The position numbers were made by a program, and so were the translations under genes. A DNA stretch of 64,000 nucleotides from Sulfidibacter corallicola. Lineage in GTDB: Bacteria > Acidobacteriota > Holophagae > Acanthopleuribacterales > Acanthopleuribacteraceae. Positions within the stretch are counted from its first letter, which is position 1, and each line of letters starts with the position of its first letter. Below, piece after piece: positions 35,882 to 44,851 of the stretch. The stretch spans positions 5,419,001-5,483,000 of the forward strand of contig NZ_CP071793.1 in NCBI RefSeq assembly GCF_017498545.1. Reading direction: 5' to 3'. The notes under the pieces were generated by a model. It was not told where the DNA came from. It saw nothing but the letters and a program-made list of their open reading frames with translations, and made no database searches.

Positions 35882-37192
35882 ATGAACCAGTTCTTGAAAC
35901 ACAGCCGAGACGGGCGTGGCCCGTCGTTCTCTCGGCATGGCCTCCTCCTGTTGATCGCCATGCTGACCCTGTTCTCCTGTAGCGATCAGGATTTCGACGA
36001 TCCCAACAATCCCAGCATCGAAGGCGATGCGGCCGACGTGAAGAGCATGATCACCGGCATCGAATCGGGGATGCGGGAAGAGCTCGATATCTACCTACAG
36101 GTCGTGAGTATCTTCGGTCGCGACGCCTATTACCTGGAAACGGCGGATCCCCGCTACACCCAAGAATTGATCCAGGGACCCATCGACAATGGCGGTTTCC
36201 TGGTCACGCGCCCCTGGCGCGAGCGCTACCGCGTGATTCGTACCTGTAACGTTCTGTTCGACAAGCTTCCGACCTTCAATATTACGGAGGCGGAACGAGC
36301 CGGTGCCGAGGGCTTCGCCCGTACCGTCCTGGCCTACCAGCTCCTTCTGAACGTCAACTACACCGACACCAATGGACTGATCATCGACGTGGCTGGGGAC
36401 ACGCCCGGTCCGGTGGTTTCCAAGGAAGAGGGCTTCTCGTTCATCGCCAGTCAGTTGGATCAGGCGCTCGGCAGCCTGCAGTCCGCCGGTGACAGCTTTG
36501 GCTTTACGCTGTCTTCCGGTTGGGCCGAATACGATACGCCCCCGGCCTTCATGCAGGTCAACCGGGCCTTGAAGGCCCGCTTGGAGGCCTATCGTGGCAA
36601 CTGGCAGGCCTGCCTGGACGCTCTGGACGGCTCCTTCGTGAGCACCGAGCGATCCCTCAGCAGCGGGGTCTTCCACTCCTACAGCCAGGCACCCGGTGAT
36701 CTGTTGAACCCCATCTTCGAGAACCAGGCGGCCGGTACCATTCGCTGGCTGGGCCATCCCAGTGTGGAAACCGACGCGGACCCCAACGACGCCCGTTTCC
36801 AAAGCAAAATCTTCAAGCGGCCCAACATCATTTCGTTGGACGGCTTGAGTAGCGATTTGGGGATCACGATCGCGGCCAGCAACGTGGCCGACTTCCCGAT
36901 CATCCGCAACGAAGAGCTGCTTTTGCTGCGGGCCGAAGCCAACATCAACCTGGGCAACCTCGGTGCCGCTCAGGGCGATATCGACTTCATTCGCCAAAGC
37001 CACGGCCTGGATTCGGTCGCCCTGACCGACGCCAACGCCATCGACCAACTGCTGTTCGAGCGTCGTTACAGCCTGTATGCCGAGGGCCATCGCTGGATCG
37101 ACATGCGTCGTTACGGTCGTTTGGGCCAGCTTCCGCTGGACCGCGCCGGTGACACGGTCATCGAGAGAATGCCGATTCCCTCTTCCGAGTGA
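35882..37192 (+). CDS. SusD/RagB-like surface lipoprotein
   Basis: 436 residues; GGAGG stands a few bases before the ATG. A basic 19-residue lead is followed by a hydrophobic stretch and a lipobox ending LFSCS, so the mature protein is a lipoprotein with Cys about residue 34. SusD features: an N-terminal helical TPR-like bundle (FARTVLAYQLLLNVNYTDT), the EELLLLRAEANINLGN motif, and the C-terminal LLFERRYSLYAEGHRWIDMR. It caps the barrel of the partner SusC and binds the ligand on the outer face. It is shorter than many SusD proteins (500-600 residues). The operon has no glycoside hydrolase or sensor, so the ligand is unknown. Confidence 0.9.
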   Translation: MNQFLKHSRDGRGPSFSRHGLLLLIAMLTLFSCSDQDFDDPNNPSIEGDAADVKSMITGIESGMREELDIYLQVVSIFGRDAYYLETADPRYTQELIQGPIDNGGFLVTRPWRERYRVIRTCNVLFDKLPTFNITEAERAGAEGFARTVLAYQLLLNVNYTDTNGLIIDVAGDTPGPVVSKEEGFSFIASQLDQALGSLQSAGDSFGFTLSSGWAEYDTPPAFMQVNRALKARLEAYRGNWQACLDALDGSFVSTERSLSSGVFHSYSQAPGDLLNPIFENQAAGTIRWLGHPSVETDADPNDARFQSKIFKRPNIISLDGLSSDLGITIAASNVADFPIIRNEELLLLRAEANINLGNLGAAQGDIDFIRQSHGLDSVALTDANAIDQLLFERRYSLYAEGHRWIDMRRYGRLGQLPLDRAGDTVIERMPIPSSE

Positions 37193-37499
37193 CGGTACGC
37201 GTTTGAATCCCCGGGTCGTCGTCTGACGGCGGCCCAAAAAAAGCCGGCTGAACCAGCCGGCTTTTTTGTGTTTGCGCCCCATCCTTATCGGATGTGCTTC
37301 GCTCTGCCACCTCCCGAAACGACGAGACGCAAGGGTTTGAAACTGTTCGGCGGGCCGGCTTGCCGGCCGTGGCATACCGCCCGTGGCATACCGGCCCTGG
37401 CCAACCTTCTGCGACGACGCCTCTTCCGCAAATGCGGGAACTCCGAGGCCATTGGTTCCTATCCTGAAGTGGAAGCGCGATCCGGCTCGAGACCGGAAA
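37193..37499. other. interval between convergent SusD-like and coaBC genes
   Basis: 307 bases. It contains the terminator at 37236-37268 and a 13-base direct repeat CCGTGGCATACCG at 37367 and 37381. Nothing else was recognised. Confidence 0.55.
37236..37268 (+). terminator. rho-independent terminator after the SusD-like gene
   Basis: AAGCCGGCTG / CAGCCGGCTT stem with a short AAC loop and a T6 run. An A-run on the other side makes it possibly bidirectional. Confidence 0.9.
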
Positions 37500-38720
37500 T
37501 CAGAGCTGGGAGGCCAGGTAGCGAACCAGGTCGTGGCCCAGGCGCTCCTTGTCGCGCGTGCCCAGGTCGTGTTGGACGCCGCCGCGATTCAAGGCGATCA
37601 GGCGGTTGCGATCGCCCGCGAAGCCCAGGCCCTCGGCGCTCACGTCGTTGGCGAAGATGAAGTCCAGGTTCTTGCGCGCGATTTTGCGGGCGGCGTGTTC
37701 CAGCACCGAGCCGGTTTCGGCCGCGAACCCGACCAGGATCTGGTGATCCGGCTTGCGGCTGCCCAGGGTGGCCAGGATATCGGTGGTGCGCTCCAGGTGC
37801 AGACGTCCGTCGAACGATTCCTTCTTGAGCTTGTGCACGGATGGCCGGGGCCGATAATCGGCGACCGCCGCGGCCATGACGATGACGTCCTGTTCCATTT
37901 GTCGGCTGAGAACCGCATTCGCCATTTCGGCCGCCGAGCGGACTCCGAACCCTTCGACCATGGCCGGAAGGGGTACTTGAATGGGTCCGTGAATCAGGGT
38001 GACCTGGGCGCCGGCATCGCGGAAGGCACGCGCGATGGCGATGCCCATCTTGCCGCTGCTGCGATTGGTCAGGAAGCGGACGGGATCGAGATCTTCGCGA
38101 GTGGGCCCGGCGGTGACGAGCACGCGTTTCCCTTCGAATCGGGGGAGGCGCGGCGACAGGACCCAATCCAGGTGATCCAGAATCACGGAAGGCTCGGCCA
38201 TGCGGCCTGCGCCGACCTCGCCGCAGGCGAGATCGCCCGAATCGCCCAGAACCAGGTGCACGCCGTCCTGACGGAGCTGGTTCATGTTGCGCCGGGTGGC
38301 CGGGTGTTCCAGCATACCGGTGTTCATCGCCGGGCAACCCACGGTCTTGCCGCGATGGGCCAGGTAGGTGGTGGTGAGAAAGTTGTCGGCCTGACCGTGG
38401 GCCATTTTGGCCATGGTGTTGGCCGTCAATGGGGCGATCAGCAGTAAGTCGACCGAGCGAATCAGGGAAATGTGCTCGATGTTGCCGGTCTCGACCGCGC
38501 TCGGGGTGGCGATGCGAACCGGCTGGCCCGTCAGCGTTTCGAAGGTCAAGGGACCCACGAAACGCGCCGCCCATTCGGTCATGATCGGATAGACCGTGAT
38601 GCCGCGCTGCGTGAGCAGGCGTACCAGCTCCACCGTCTTGTAGGCCGCGATACCGCCGGTTACGCCCAACGCGATGGAGAGCCCTTCGTGTCCACCTTCT
38701 TCTGTATGGCCCGTCAACAA
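37500..38720 (-). CDS. coaBC: bifunctional phosphopantothenoylcysteine decarboxylase / phosphopantothenate-cysteine ligase
   Basis: 406 residues. The start is TTG with GAGG six bases upstream. It makes 4'-phosphopantetheine in CoA synthesis: CoaB couples cysteine to 4'-phosphopantothenate, CoaC decarboxylates it. The CoaC half has GVTGGIAAYKTVEL, the catalytic His in GNIEHISLI, the PAMNTGM clamp and the LACGEVGAGRM flap with its Cys. The CoaB half opens VTAGPTREDLDPVRFLTNRS and has KKESFDG and the FAAETG motif. Last gene of a six-gene minus-strand operon, immediately after rpoZ as in many bacteria. Confidence 0.96.
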   Translation of the reverse strand: MLTGHTEEGGHEGLSIALGVTGGIAAYKTVELVRLLTQRGITVYPIMTEWAARFVGPLTFETLTGQPVRIATPSAVETGNIEHISLIRSVDLLLIAPLTANTMAKMAHGQADNFLTTTYLAHRGKTVGCPAMNTGMLEHPATRRNMNQLRQDGVHLVLGDSGDLACGEVGAGRMAEPSVILDHLDWVLSPRLPRFEGKRVLVTAGPTREDLDPVRFLTNRSSGKMGIAIARAFRDAGAQVTLIHGPIQVPLPAMVEGFGVRSAAEMANAVLSRQMEQDVIVMAAAVADYRPRPSVHKLKKESFDGRLHLERTTDILATLGSRKPDHQILVGFAAETGSVLEHAARKIARKNLDFIFANDVSAEGLGFAGDRNRLIALNRGGVQHDLGTRDKERLGHDLVRYLASQL

Positions 38721-38787
38721 AGATCGCCTCTCTGGGCGTCGTCGGCCGAAGTCGATTCGGCGCGATCAGGGCCCGATAGCCATGGCA

Positions 38788-39012
38788 TCAGGCGCTGGCA
38801 GCGGCGCTTTTGGCTTCGCCGGGTTTCTGTTGTTCTTTGGGGTGGAAGGTCAGCAGGCCTTCGGAAGCTTCCCGAGTGGCAATGGTCGTGTACTTCAGGG
38901 TGTCGGGGTTTTTGATTCTCGGCTTGGCGCCGCGCTGCAATTGAGCCACGCGCTGGCCGGCCAGAACGATCAAACGGTACTTGGAACCAATTTCTTCGGG
39001 AATCTTGTGCAT
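38788..39012 (-). CDS. rpoZ: RNA polymerase omega subunit
   Basis: 74 residues, somewhat shorter than the 91 of E. coli. The core motif is recognisable: KYRLIVLAGQRVAQLQRGAKP, followed by the family's TLKYTTIATREASEG. Omega wraps the beta' C-terminus and helps assembly of RNA polymerase. The position between gmk and coaBC matches a widespread gene order, which supports the call despite the small size. The C-terminal tail is low complexity (EAKSAAASA). Confidence 0.9.
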   Translation of the reverse strand: MHKIPEEIGSKYRLIVLAGQRVAQLQRGAKPRIKNPDTLKYTTIATREASEGLLTFHPKEQQKPGEAKSAAASA

Positions 39013-39140
39013 GGACGATACTCCAACCGGAAGTCATTTGCCGAGGGCGCGCCTGTTGTTCGGAACCTGTTTGAACCTGCCCAAAACAAAAACCACGAAA
39101 AGTGGTGGGCGTCAGCGTCCGCGCCGGCTCGGCGGGATTT

Positions 39141-39178
39141 TGAGTCAACCCCTCATTTTTGAGTCAACCCCTCATTCT
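39141..39178. repeat. 19-base tandem duplication in the gmk-rpoZ gap
   Basis: TGAGTCAACCCCTCATTTT is followed directly by the same unit with one change. It lies just after the gmk stop on the minus strand, in a 170-base gap. Confidence 0.85.
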
Positions 39179-39182
39179 AGCG

Positions 39183-39827
39183 TCAGGACTTGAACTTTTC
39201 AAGGAGCAGGCGTGCGGTCTCCTGGCGTCGGTATACGCGGAACCGGTCGGCCGCAACCAGTGACCGCAGCTCGGTGTAACAGCGTTCCAGGTTGTCGTTG
39301 ACGATGAGGTAGTCGAACCGTTCCATTTGCGTCATTTCCGAGCGGGCGTTGTTCAGGCGCCGCTGAATCACCTCGGGACTGTCTTCGCCGCGGTTCTCGA
39401 GGCGCCGTTGCAGCTCGTCGTAGCTGGGCGGTGCGATGAAGATGGCGATCGCGGAGGGCAGTTGGCGTTTGATTTGGAGCGCACCCTGGACGTCGATGTC
39501 GAGCAGGACGTCCAGGCCCTGGGACAACTGCTCCTCGATGTGCGCCTTCGACGTGCCGTAGCAGTTGGCGTGGACCTCGGCCCATTCGAGAAAGGCTTCC
39601 TCGTCGATCATGCGTTGGAAATGGTCGCGATCGGTAAAAAAGTAGTGTTTGCCGTCGACCTCACCGGCGCGCGGCGGTCGGGTGGTGTGGCTGACACTGA
39701 ACACCAGCCGGTCGTCTTCGGCGATCAATCGCTTCAGCAGGGTGGATTTCCCGGCACCCGAGGGGCCGATGACGATGACGATGTTGCCCGAGTACTTGTA
39801 TGCTTCCAACGTGACCTCTCTCCTCAT
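39183..39827 (-). CDS. gmk: guanylate kinase
   Basis: 214 residues. It phosphorylates GMP to GDP with ATP. P-loop GPSGAGKS, the GMP-binding segment SHTTRPPRAGEVDGKHYFF, and LLDIDVQGALQIK are all standard, and the lid RRLENRGEDSPEVIQRRL is complete. The ATG at 39827 has a weak site (AAAGG, nine bases); a TTG 15 bases later follows AGAGAGG at good spacing and could be the true start, removing only five residues. It lies between yicC and rpoZ in the operon. Confidence 0.96.
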   Translation of the reverse strand: MRREVTLEAYKYSGNIVIVIGPSGAGKSTLLKRLIAEDDRLVFSVSHTTRPPRAGEVDGKHYFFTDRDHFQRMIDEEAFLEWAEVHANCYGTSKAHIEEQLSQGLDVLLDIDVQGALQIKRQLPSAIAIFIAPPSYDELQRRLENRGEDSPEVIQRRLNNARSEMTQMERFDYLIVNDNLERCYTELRSLVAADRFRVYRRQETARLLLEKFKS

Positions 39828-39891
39828 CCCGCGAGCCTTTCCCTCGGACTCGCGTCTCCATGCCGGACCGCGAGGGACCGGCGATATGTGC

Positions 39892-40779
39892 TCACTCGAT
39901 GTTCAGGACCTGCTCGCGCACTTTCTCGTAGGCGGTTTTCAGGCGTACCACGCGATCGGCGATTTCCTTGTGTTTGGCTTTGTTGCCGATCGTGGTCACC
40001 TCGCGCATCTGTTCCTGGAGCAGGAATTCGAGCTCCTTGCCCAAGGGTCGCTTGTCGGCTTCGATCAGGCGGTGGGTGGTGTCCAAATGGGCGTAGAGCC
40101 GGGTGATCTCCTCGGTGATGTCCAACCGGTCGGCGTAGTAGACCACTTCCTGGCCCAGACGCACGTCGTCCAGGCTGGTGTCTTCCAGCAGGTTGTTCAG
40201 TCGTTTCAGGATCTGTTCCCGCAGCTCTTCGGATCGCGTTTCGGTGATTCGCTCCAATTCGGTCACTTCGTTTCTGATGTGCTTCAGCGAATCTCTGAAG
40301 AACCCCACCAAATTCTCGCCTTCGCGCTTGCGGCTCCGTTCCAGCTTTTCGACCGCTTCGTTCAGCGTGTTGCGAATGACGTCTTCCAGGTCGGGCGGCA
40401 GTCGGAACCCGGTTCGCTGGGTCACGGTCAGGTCCTGCATGCGGGCCAGGGTGTTGATGTCCAGGGTTCCCTCGATCGAGAATTCGGACTGCATCTGCGC
40501 CACCAACTGAAGCAACTGGTTCAGGCGCGAGCGATTGAGCGGGGTGGGGGGCAGTGCATCGGGGTCGCGAATTTCCAATTCGCAGAATACGTCGACGCGG
40601 CCGCGGAACAAGCGCTTCTTGAGAATGGCCCGCAGCTCCCCTTCCAGGTACATGAAGTCGAAGGGCAACTTCAGGTTGAGATCCAGCCCTTTGTTATTTA
40701 GAGACTTGATGCGGAACCCGGCGCGGATGCGATCGTTTTCGAGTGCGGCCTCGCCAAATCCGGTCATGCTAAAGAGCAT
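39892..40779 (-). CDS. YicC/YloC family endoribonuclease
   Basis: 295 residues with the family's opening SMTGFGEA and the ending AEKR-like region KELEFLLQEQMREVTTIGNK, then IADRVVRLKTAYEKVREQVL. Proteins of this family (YicC in E. coli, YloC in Bacillus) have been linked to RNA turnover as endoribonucleases. The middle has coiled-coil-prone helices rich in Glu, Arg and Leu. The start overlaps the end of the MsbA-type gene by 11 bases. Adjacency to gmk is conserved in many bacteria. Confidence 0.92.
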   Translation of the reverse strand: MLFSMTGFGEAALENDRIRAGFRIKSLNNKGLDLNLKLPFDFMYLEGELRAILKKRLFRGRVDVFCELEIRDPDALPPTPLNRSRLNQLLQLVAQMQSEFSIEGTLDINTLARMQDLTVTQRTGFRLPPDLEDVIRNTLNEAVEKLERSRKREGENLVGFFRDSLKHIRNEVTELERITETRSEELREQILKRLNNLLEDTSLDDVRLGQEVVYYADRLDITEEITRLYAHLDTTHRLIEADKRPLGKELEFLLQEQMREVTTIGNKAKHKEIADRVVRLKTAYEKVREQVLNIE

Positions 40780-42631
40780 GGATGCCCTCCTCCTGTAATT
40801 GAATCAGCCGGCGGTACACGCCGTGGTTTTTCATCAGGGCCTCGTGATCGCCGCGTTCCACGATCCTGCCTTTGTCCAGCACCAGAATGGTGTCGGCCTT
40901 TCGGATGGTGGACAACCGGTGGGCGATGACCAGGGTCGTCTTGGATTTCATCAGCGTGTCCAGTGCCTGTTGCACTTCGCGTTCGGCTTGGGTGTCGAGT
41001 GCGGAAGTGGCCTCGTCGAGAATCAGCACGGGTGCGTCTTTCAGGATAGCACGTGCGATGGATAACCGCTGGCGTTGGCCGCCGGAAAGCTGGTTGCCCG
41101 ACTCACCGATCGTGGTGTCGTACCCATCGGCGAGTTGACCGATGAACTCGTGGGCGTTGGCTTTTTTGGCGGCGTCGATGACGTCTTCCCGGGAGGCGTC
41201 CTTCAGGCCGTAGGCGATGTTGTTGTGAACGGTGTCGTCGAAAAGGACCGTATCCTGGCTGACCAGACCGAACAGGCCGCGCAACTCTGCCTTCGGCATT
41301 CGGCGGATGTCGAGGCCGTTGATTTCGAGGGCGCCGTCGCTGATGTCGTAGAAACGCGGCAGAAGCTTGACCAGGGTGGACTTGCCGCTGCCCGAGGCAC
41401 CCACCAGCGCCACCACTTCGCCGTGCCCGACCTCGAGGTCGATGCCGTCCAAGACCCAGGGCTCGTCCGGCTGGTCGCCATAGCGGAACCGCACCTTGCG
41501 GAACGCGAGGTTTTCGACCTGGGGATGGCCGGGCATGGACTGGGGATGTTCCGGCTCGCGGATCTCGTTGTCCCACTCCATGACTTCGGCGATGCGGGGC
41601 AGGACGCCGACCGCCTGTTGGATGTCGCTGTTGGCGCGAGCCATGCGCTTGATGGGTTGGTAGAGCTGATAGATGACCAGGATGTAGAACAGGAAGTCGC
41701 CCTGGCTCATGGTTCCGTTCTGTACCACCAGGCTGCCGTAGCAGACGAAAGAGACGACCACGACCATGCCGATCAGGCCCATGACCGGGGTGGTCACCGC
41801 CGTGATGCGCAGTTCGCGCAGGGCGTATTTGAAGAACAGGCTGTTCGTTTGCGCCAATTTGGTCGACTCGAAGGACTCCTTCTGGTAGCCCTTCACGATT
41901 TGCATGCCCACCAGCACCTCCTTGAGGTGCGAGGTCAAGGCGCTCAAAAAGCTCTGGGACTTGCGCGAGTATTTGCGGATCTTGCGCGAGAACACGGCGA
42001 CCGGCAGGCCGACCATCGGCACCAACACGAACAGGGTCAGCGACAGCTTCCAGTTGATGAAGAACGCCAGGAAGAGGAAGACCACCACGTTGGCGGCCTC
42101 CTTGATCATTTCGCCGAACTTGACCGAAATCGCCTGCTGGATACGCAGGACGTCGGTGTTGATGCGGGTCAGGATGTCGCCGGTGCTGTACTCCTTGAAG
42201 AACCGCATCGACATGGTCATGACCTTGTCGATCATGGCTTGGCGCAGGTCGACCACCACGGTGACCCCCACCTTGCCCATGGTGTAGGTGCCGATGTAGT
42301 TGAACAGTGCCTGGCAGCAGAACACCACGATCGCCATCACGGCCCAGGGGATCGGGTTGATCAGCGCATCCGTTCTGGCTTCGCGAATCGCTTCCAGCGG
42401 CACGCCGAATTCGTTCAGCCAGTTTTGCAGACCCTGCAGTTTCTCCTTGTAGCCGAACAGCCGATCGGCCTGGCTCTGAACCTGGGTCGCCGAGTCGGTC
42501 AGGACGTTGTCCATCAGGGAGGTGATCAACCCGGTCAGGGCCGAATTGAAGACGGCCGCCAGGATCAGGGCGACCAGCGCCATCCCGAACGCGGCTCTGT
42601 ACGGCTTCAACAGCCGAATCAAATCCTTCAC
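40769..42631 (-). CDS. MsbA-type lipid flippase, ABC transporter with fused membrane and ATPase domains
   Basis: 620 residues. Six membrane helices in the first 330 residues (including FGMALVALILAAVFNSALTG), then an ATPase domain with Walker A VGASGSGKSTLV, signature LSGGQRQRL, Walker B VLILDEATSALD and switch His in VIAHRLST. Proteins of this type flip lipid A-core across the inner membrane. The GTG start overlaps the lpxB stop by four bases (GTGA), and this pairing with lpxB is the reason to prefer the MsbA role over drug export. A long extracytoplasmic loop lies between helices 1 and 2 (about residues 40-85), unusual for MsbA. Confidence 0.88.
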   Translation of the reverse strand: MKDLIRLLKPYRAAFGMALVALILAAVFNSALTGLITSLMDNVLTDSATQVQSQADRLFGYKEKLQGLQNWLNEFGVPLEAIREARTDALINPIPWAVMAIVVFCCQALFNYIGTYTMGKVGVTVVVDLRQAMIDKVMTMSMRFFKEYSTGDILTRINTDVLRIQQAISVKFGEMIKEAANVVVFLFLAFFINWKLSLTLFVLVPMVGLPVAVFSRKIRKYSRKSQSFLSALTSHLKEVLVGMQIVKGYQKESFESTKLAQTNSLFFKYALRELRITAVTTPVMGLIGMVVVVSFVCYGSLVVQNGTMSQGDFLFYILVIYQLYQPIKRMARANSDIQQAVGVLPRIAEVMEWDNEIREPEHPQSMPGHPQVENLAFRKVRFRYGDQPDEPWVLDGIDLEVGHGEVVALVGASGSGKSTLVKLLPRFYDISDGALEINGLDIRRMPKAELRGLFGLVSQDTVLFDDTVHNNIAYGLKDASREDVIDAAKKANAHEFIGQLADGYDTTIGESGNQLSGGQRQRLSIARAILKDAPVLILDEATSALDTQAEREVQQALDTLMKSKTTLVIAHRLSTIRKADTILVLDKGRIVERGDHEALMKNHGVYRRLIQLQEEGIHAL

Positions 42632-43854
42632 GCTAGGTAATCCTTCACGACTGTGGCGGCGCGCCTGGCCGCTCCGCCGCCGCCAAGTATGTGTTCCAGT
42701 CTATCAAATTCGGCGAGGACCCGATCTCGCGTCTCACCCGGTTCGATCAACGCATCCAGGTGGGTCAGGATCGCCTCGGGACAAAAGTCGTCCTGAATCA
42801 GCTCCGGGACCACCCGCTTGCCCAGCACGATGTTGACGAGCGCCACGTGCTCCACTTTGACAAGGCGGCTGGCGAGGGCGTAGGAGAGCTGTTTGAGCCG
42901 GTAGCCGACGATCATGGGCGTGTGCAGCAGGCCGGTCTCCAGGGTGGCGGTGCCCGAAGCGACGATCGCGGCGTCGGCGTGACGCATCAGGGGTCGCATC
43001 AATCCCGGCAACAGGCGGATCGAGGAAGTCAGCGGGCGGTCCAGCTCGGTTTCGACCTGGCCGAGCAGATCTGCGACCAGCGTCCGGTCCAGCGCGGGTG
43101 CGATGGGAATCGCGAACTGATAGCGGTCGAGGCGTTGGGCCGCCGCACGGGCCATGACCGGCAACAGGGAGGTCACCTCGCGGGTACGGGAACCGGGTGC
43201 CAGGGCCACGAGCGGGCGTTGCGGGTCGAGACCCTGGGACGCGAAGAACTCTTCGCGACTTCCGCCGGTTTTCAGTTCGTCCACCAGCGGATGGCCGACC
43301 CAGGTGGTCGGCAGATCCAACTCCGCGTAAATCGCCTTTTCGAACTCGAACAGGACGAGCATGTGGTCCACGAGTCGTGCGATCTTCTTGGCGCGTCCCT
43401 TCCGCCAAGCCCAAACCTGGGGCGATACATAGTAGATGATGGGGATGCCGAGCCCGGCGACGGCCTTGGCGAAACGCAGGTTGAAGTCGGGTGCGTCGAC
43501 CAGGACGATGACGTCCGGGCGCCATTCGCGCAGTTCGGCCACCAGGTGATTGAACATGCCCTTGAGGCGGCGCAGTTGGGAAAGGACTTCGACCAAGCCC
43601 ATCACGTTGAAATCGCGGACGCCGTAGGTTTGGTGCATGCCCTCGGCCTGCAGGAGATCGCCGCCCACGCCGCGTACGTCCAGGGCCGGTACCATCGTTT
43701 TCAGTTCGCGCAAGAGGCGCCCGCCGAGCAGATCGCCACTGGTTTCGGTGGTCACCAGAAACAGTTTTTTGGGTTTGGCGGGTTGTGTCTGGGCTTCTTT
43801 CGAGCTTTCCGGTTTCCCGGCCATGTGACTGGGTTGAGAAGTGGTTGCGTTCAC
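42628..43854 (-). CDS. lpxB: lipid-A-disaccharide synthase
   Basis: 408 residues from a GTG at 43854 (AAGGA eight bases upstream); an ATG three codons earlier is an alternative. It joins UDP-2,3-diacylglucosamine to lipid X in lipid A synthesis. Family motifs: TTETSGDLLGGRL at the start of the fold, VLVDAPDFNLRFA, YYVSPQVWAWRKGRAKKI, WVGHPLVDEL, APGSRTREV and ASGTATLETGLLHTPMIVGY. The first 30 residues are a polar lead outside the fold. The frame stays open far upstream, but the extension is not supported. First gene of the operon leading to msbA, yicC, gmk, rpoZ and coaBC. Confidence 0.93.
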   Translation of the reverse strand: MNATTSQPSHMAGKPESSKEAQTQPAKPKKLFLVTTETSGDLLGGRLLRELKTMVPALDVRGVGGDLLQAEGMHQTYGVRDFNVMGLVEVLSQLRRLKGMFNHLVAELREWRPDVIVLVDAPDFNLRFAKAVAGLGIPIIYYVSPQVWAWRKGRAKKIARLVDHMLVLFEFEKAIYAELDLPTTWVGHPLVDELKTGGSREEFFASQGLDPQRPLVALAPGSRTREVTSLLPVMARAAAQRLDRYQFAIPIAPALDRTLVADLLGQVETELDRPLTSSIRLLPGLMRPLMRHADAAIVASGTATLETGLLHTPMIVGYRLKQLSYALASRLVKVEHVALVNIVLGKRVVPELIQDDFCPEAILTHLDALIEPGETRDRVLAEFDRLEHILGGGGAARRAATVVKDYLA

Positions 43855-44320
43855 GTGAAGCATCCTTGTGATGGCTCGCGGCATGGCTTCGGGCGAGGCC
43901 GCCTCCGAAAAAGCCTGCTTATCATGGAACATCCCGAGCGCACATGCAAGCGGATCCGAGGCGATCTCGATGGCCGATGGAATGCCGTATTCGGTTCTGG
44001 TACTCGGTTCCTGAAAGCTCGGGGACCCGCTTGCCTGGCGGAAATGAGGGGTACCCCGCGGGGTTCCGTGGCGGTAGATGCGCCGTGCGTGGATGTCCAT
44101 CGGCCAAAATCGCGCTGGATGGGAATTCAGAATTGCAAAATCCTCGGTTGGCGGGGAGAATGGCAGGGAAATGTCCGGGTATTTTCGGGTGGTTCTTTTG
44201 CGGCATCGGAAGGGTCGACCACGGACCCTGTCGCGCACGCGTGTGAACGATTCCACCGGTCCCGGCCACATACGATATCAAGATCCAAGTCTGGCAATGA
44301 GAGTGTGAAGGAACGACACC
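43855..44320. other. divergent interval upstream of lpxB and the acidic protein
   Basis: 466 bases with promoters expected in both directions. No clear promoter, RNA gene or repeat was identified. The minus-strand frame of lpxB remains open here but reads as arginine- and proline-rich non-conserved sequence. Confidence 0.45.
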
Positions 44321-44758
44321 ATGAGTGCTTACTTCATTGAACTGGATCAGAACGATCCCGGTTTCGACCCGTTCGTGAATGGAAAATATCTGGCTCGCGA
44401 GGCGGAAGCCCTCAACGACATCGCCAACTCCCTGGGCGTGAATACCCTCGACGATTGGTTGAGTGAGGAAGTGGAAGACTATCTGGAAGACGTCGCCGAG
44501 ATGAACGACCTCGATGACGACGACGACGATGAAGAGTTCGGGGAAGACCAGAGCGACGAAGGCGAAGAAAAGAAGGGGACCTGGTTCGAGGCGGAAGAAG
44601 GCATCAACTGGCTTCAAACGCTCGTGGGTCATCTCGAGGAGCACGAGGACGAGCTGAACAACCAGCAGCAGGTAACCGACGAGTTGAACGAATACCTGGA
44701 GGTGCTCGAACAGGCCGAGGCCGTCGGTGCCCGTTGGCGTCTGGCATTGGATATCTGA
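44321..44758 (+). CDS. small acidic hypothetical protein
   Basis: 145 residues with a very low predicted pI. AAGGA lies eight bases before the ATG. A central acidic run (DLDDDDDDEEFGEDQSDEGE) separates two helical parts; the second (EEGINWLQTLVGHLEEHEDE) looks amphipathic. No signal peptide or cysteine was seen. No family recognised. It stands alone between the lpxB operon and the convergent ahcY, with a shared terminator downstream. The acidic linker could mimic nucleic acid or bind basic proteins or metal ions. Confidence 0.62.
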   Translation: MSAYFIELDQNDPGFDPFVNGKYLAREAEALNDIANSLGVNTLDDWLSEEVEDYLEDVAEMNDLDDDDDDEEFGEDQSDEGEEKKGTWFEAEEGINWLQTLVGHLEEHEDELNNQQQVTDELNEYLEVLEQAEAVGARWRLALDI

Positions 44759-44793
44759 TTTTCGAGCCGGTCGCGCACCCTCCGCGCGGCCAT

Positions 44794-44822
44794 AAAAAAT
44801 GCCGGCCCGAGGGCCGGCATTT
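44794..44822 (-). terminator. terminator between convergent acidic-protein and ahcY genes
   Basis: AAATGCCGGCCC / GGCCGGCATTT around a GAG-like loop. The T-run is longer on the minus strand, so it mainly ends ahcY, but it can act both ways. Confidence 0.85.
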
Positions 44823-44851
44823 CCGAAGCGGTGATCCTGGACGCGCTGCGC

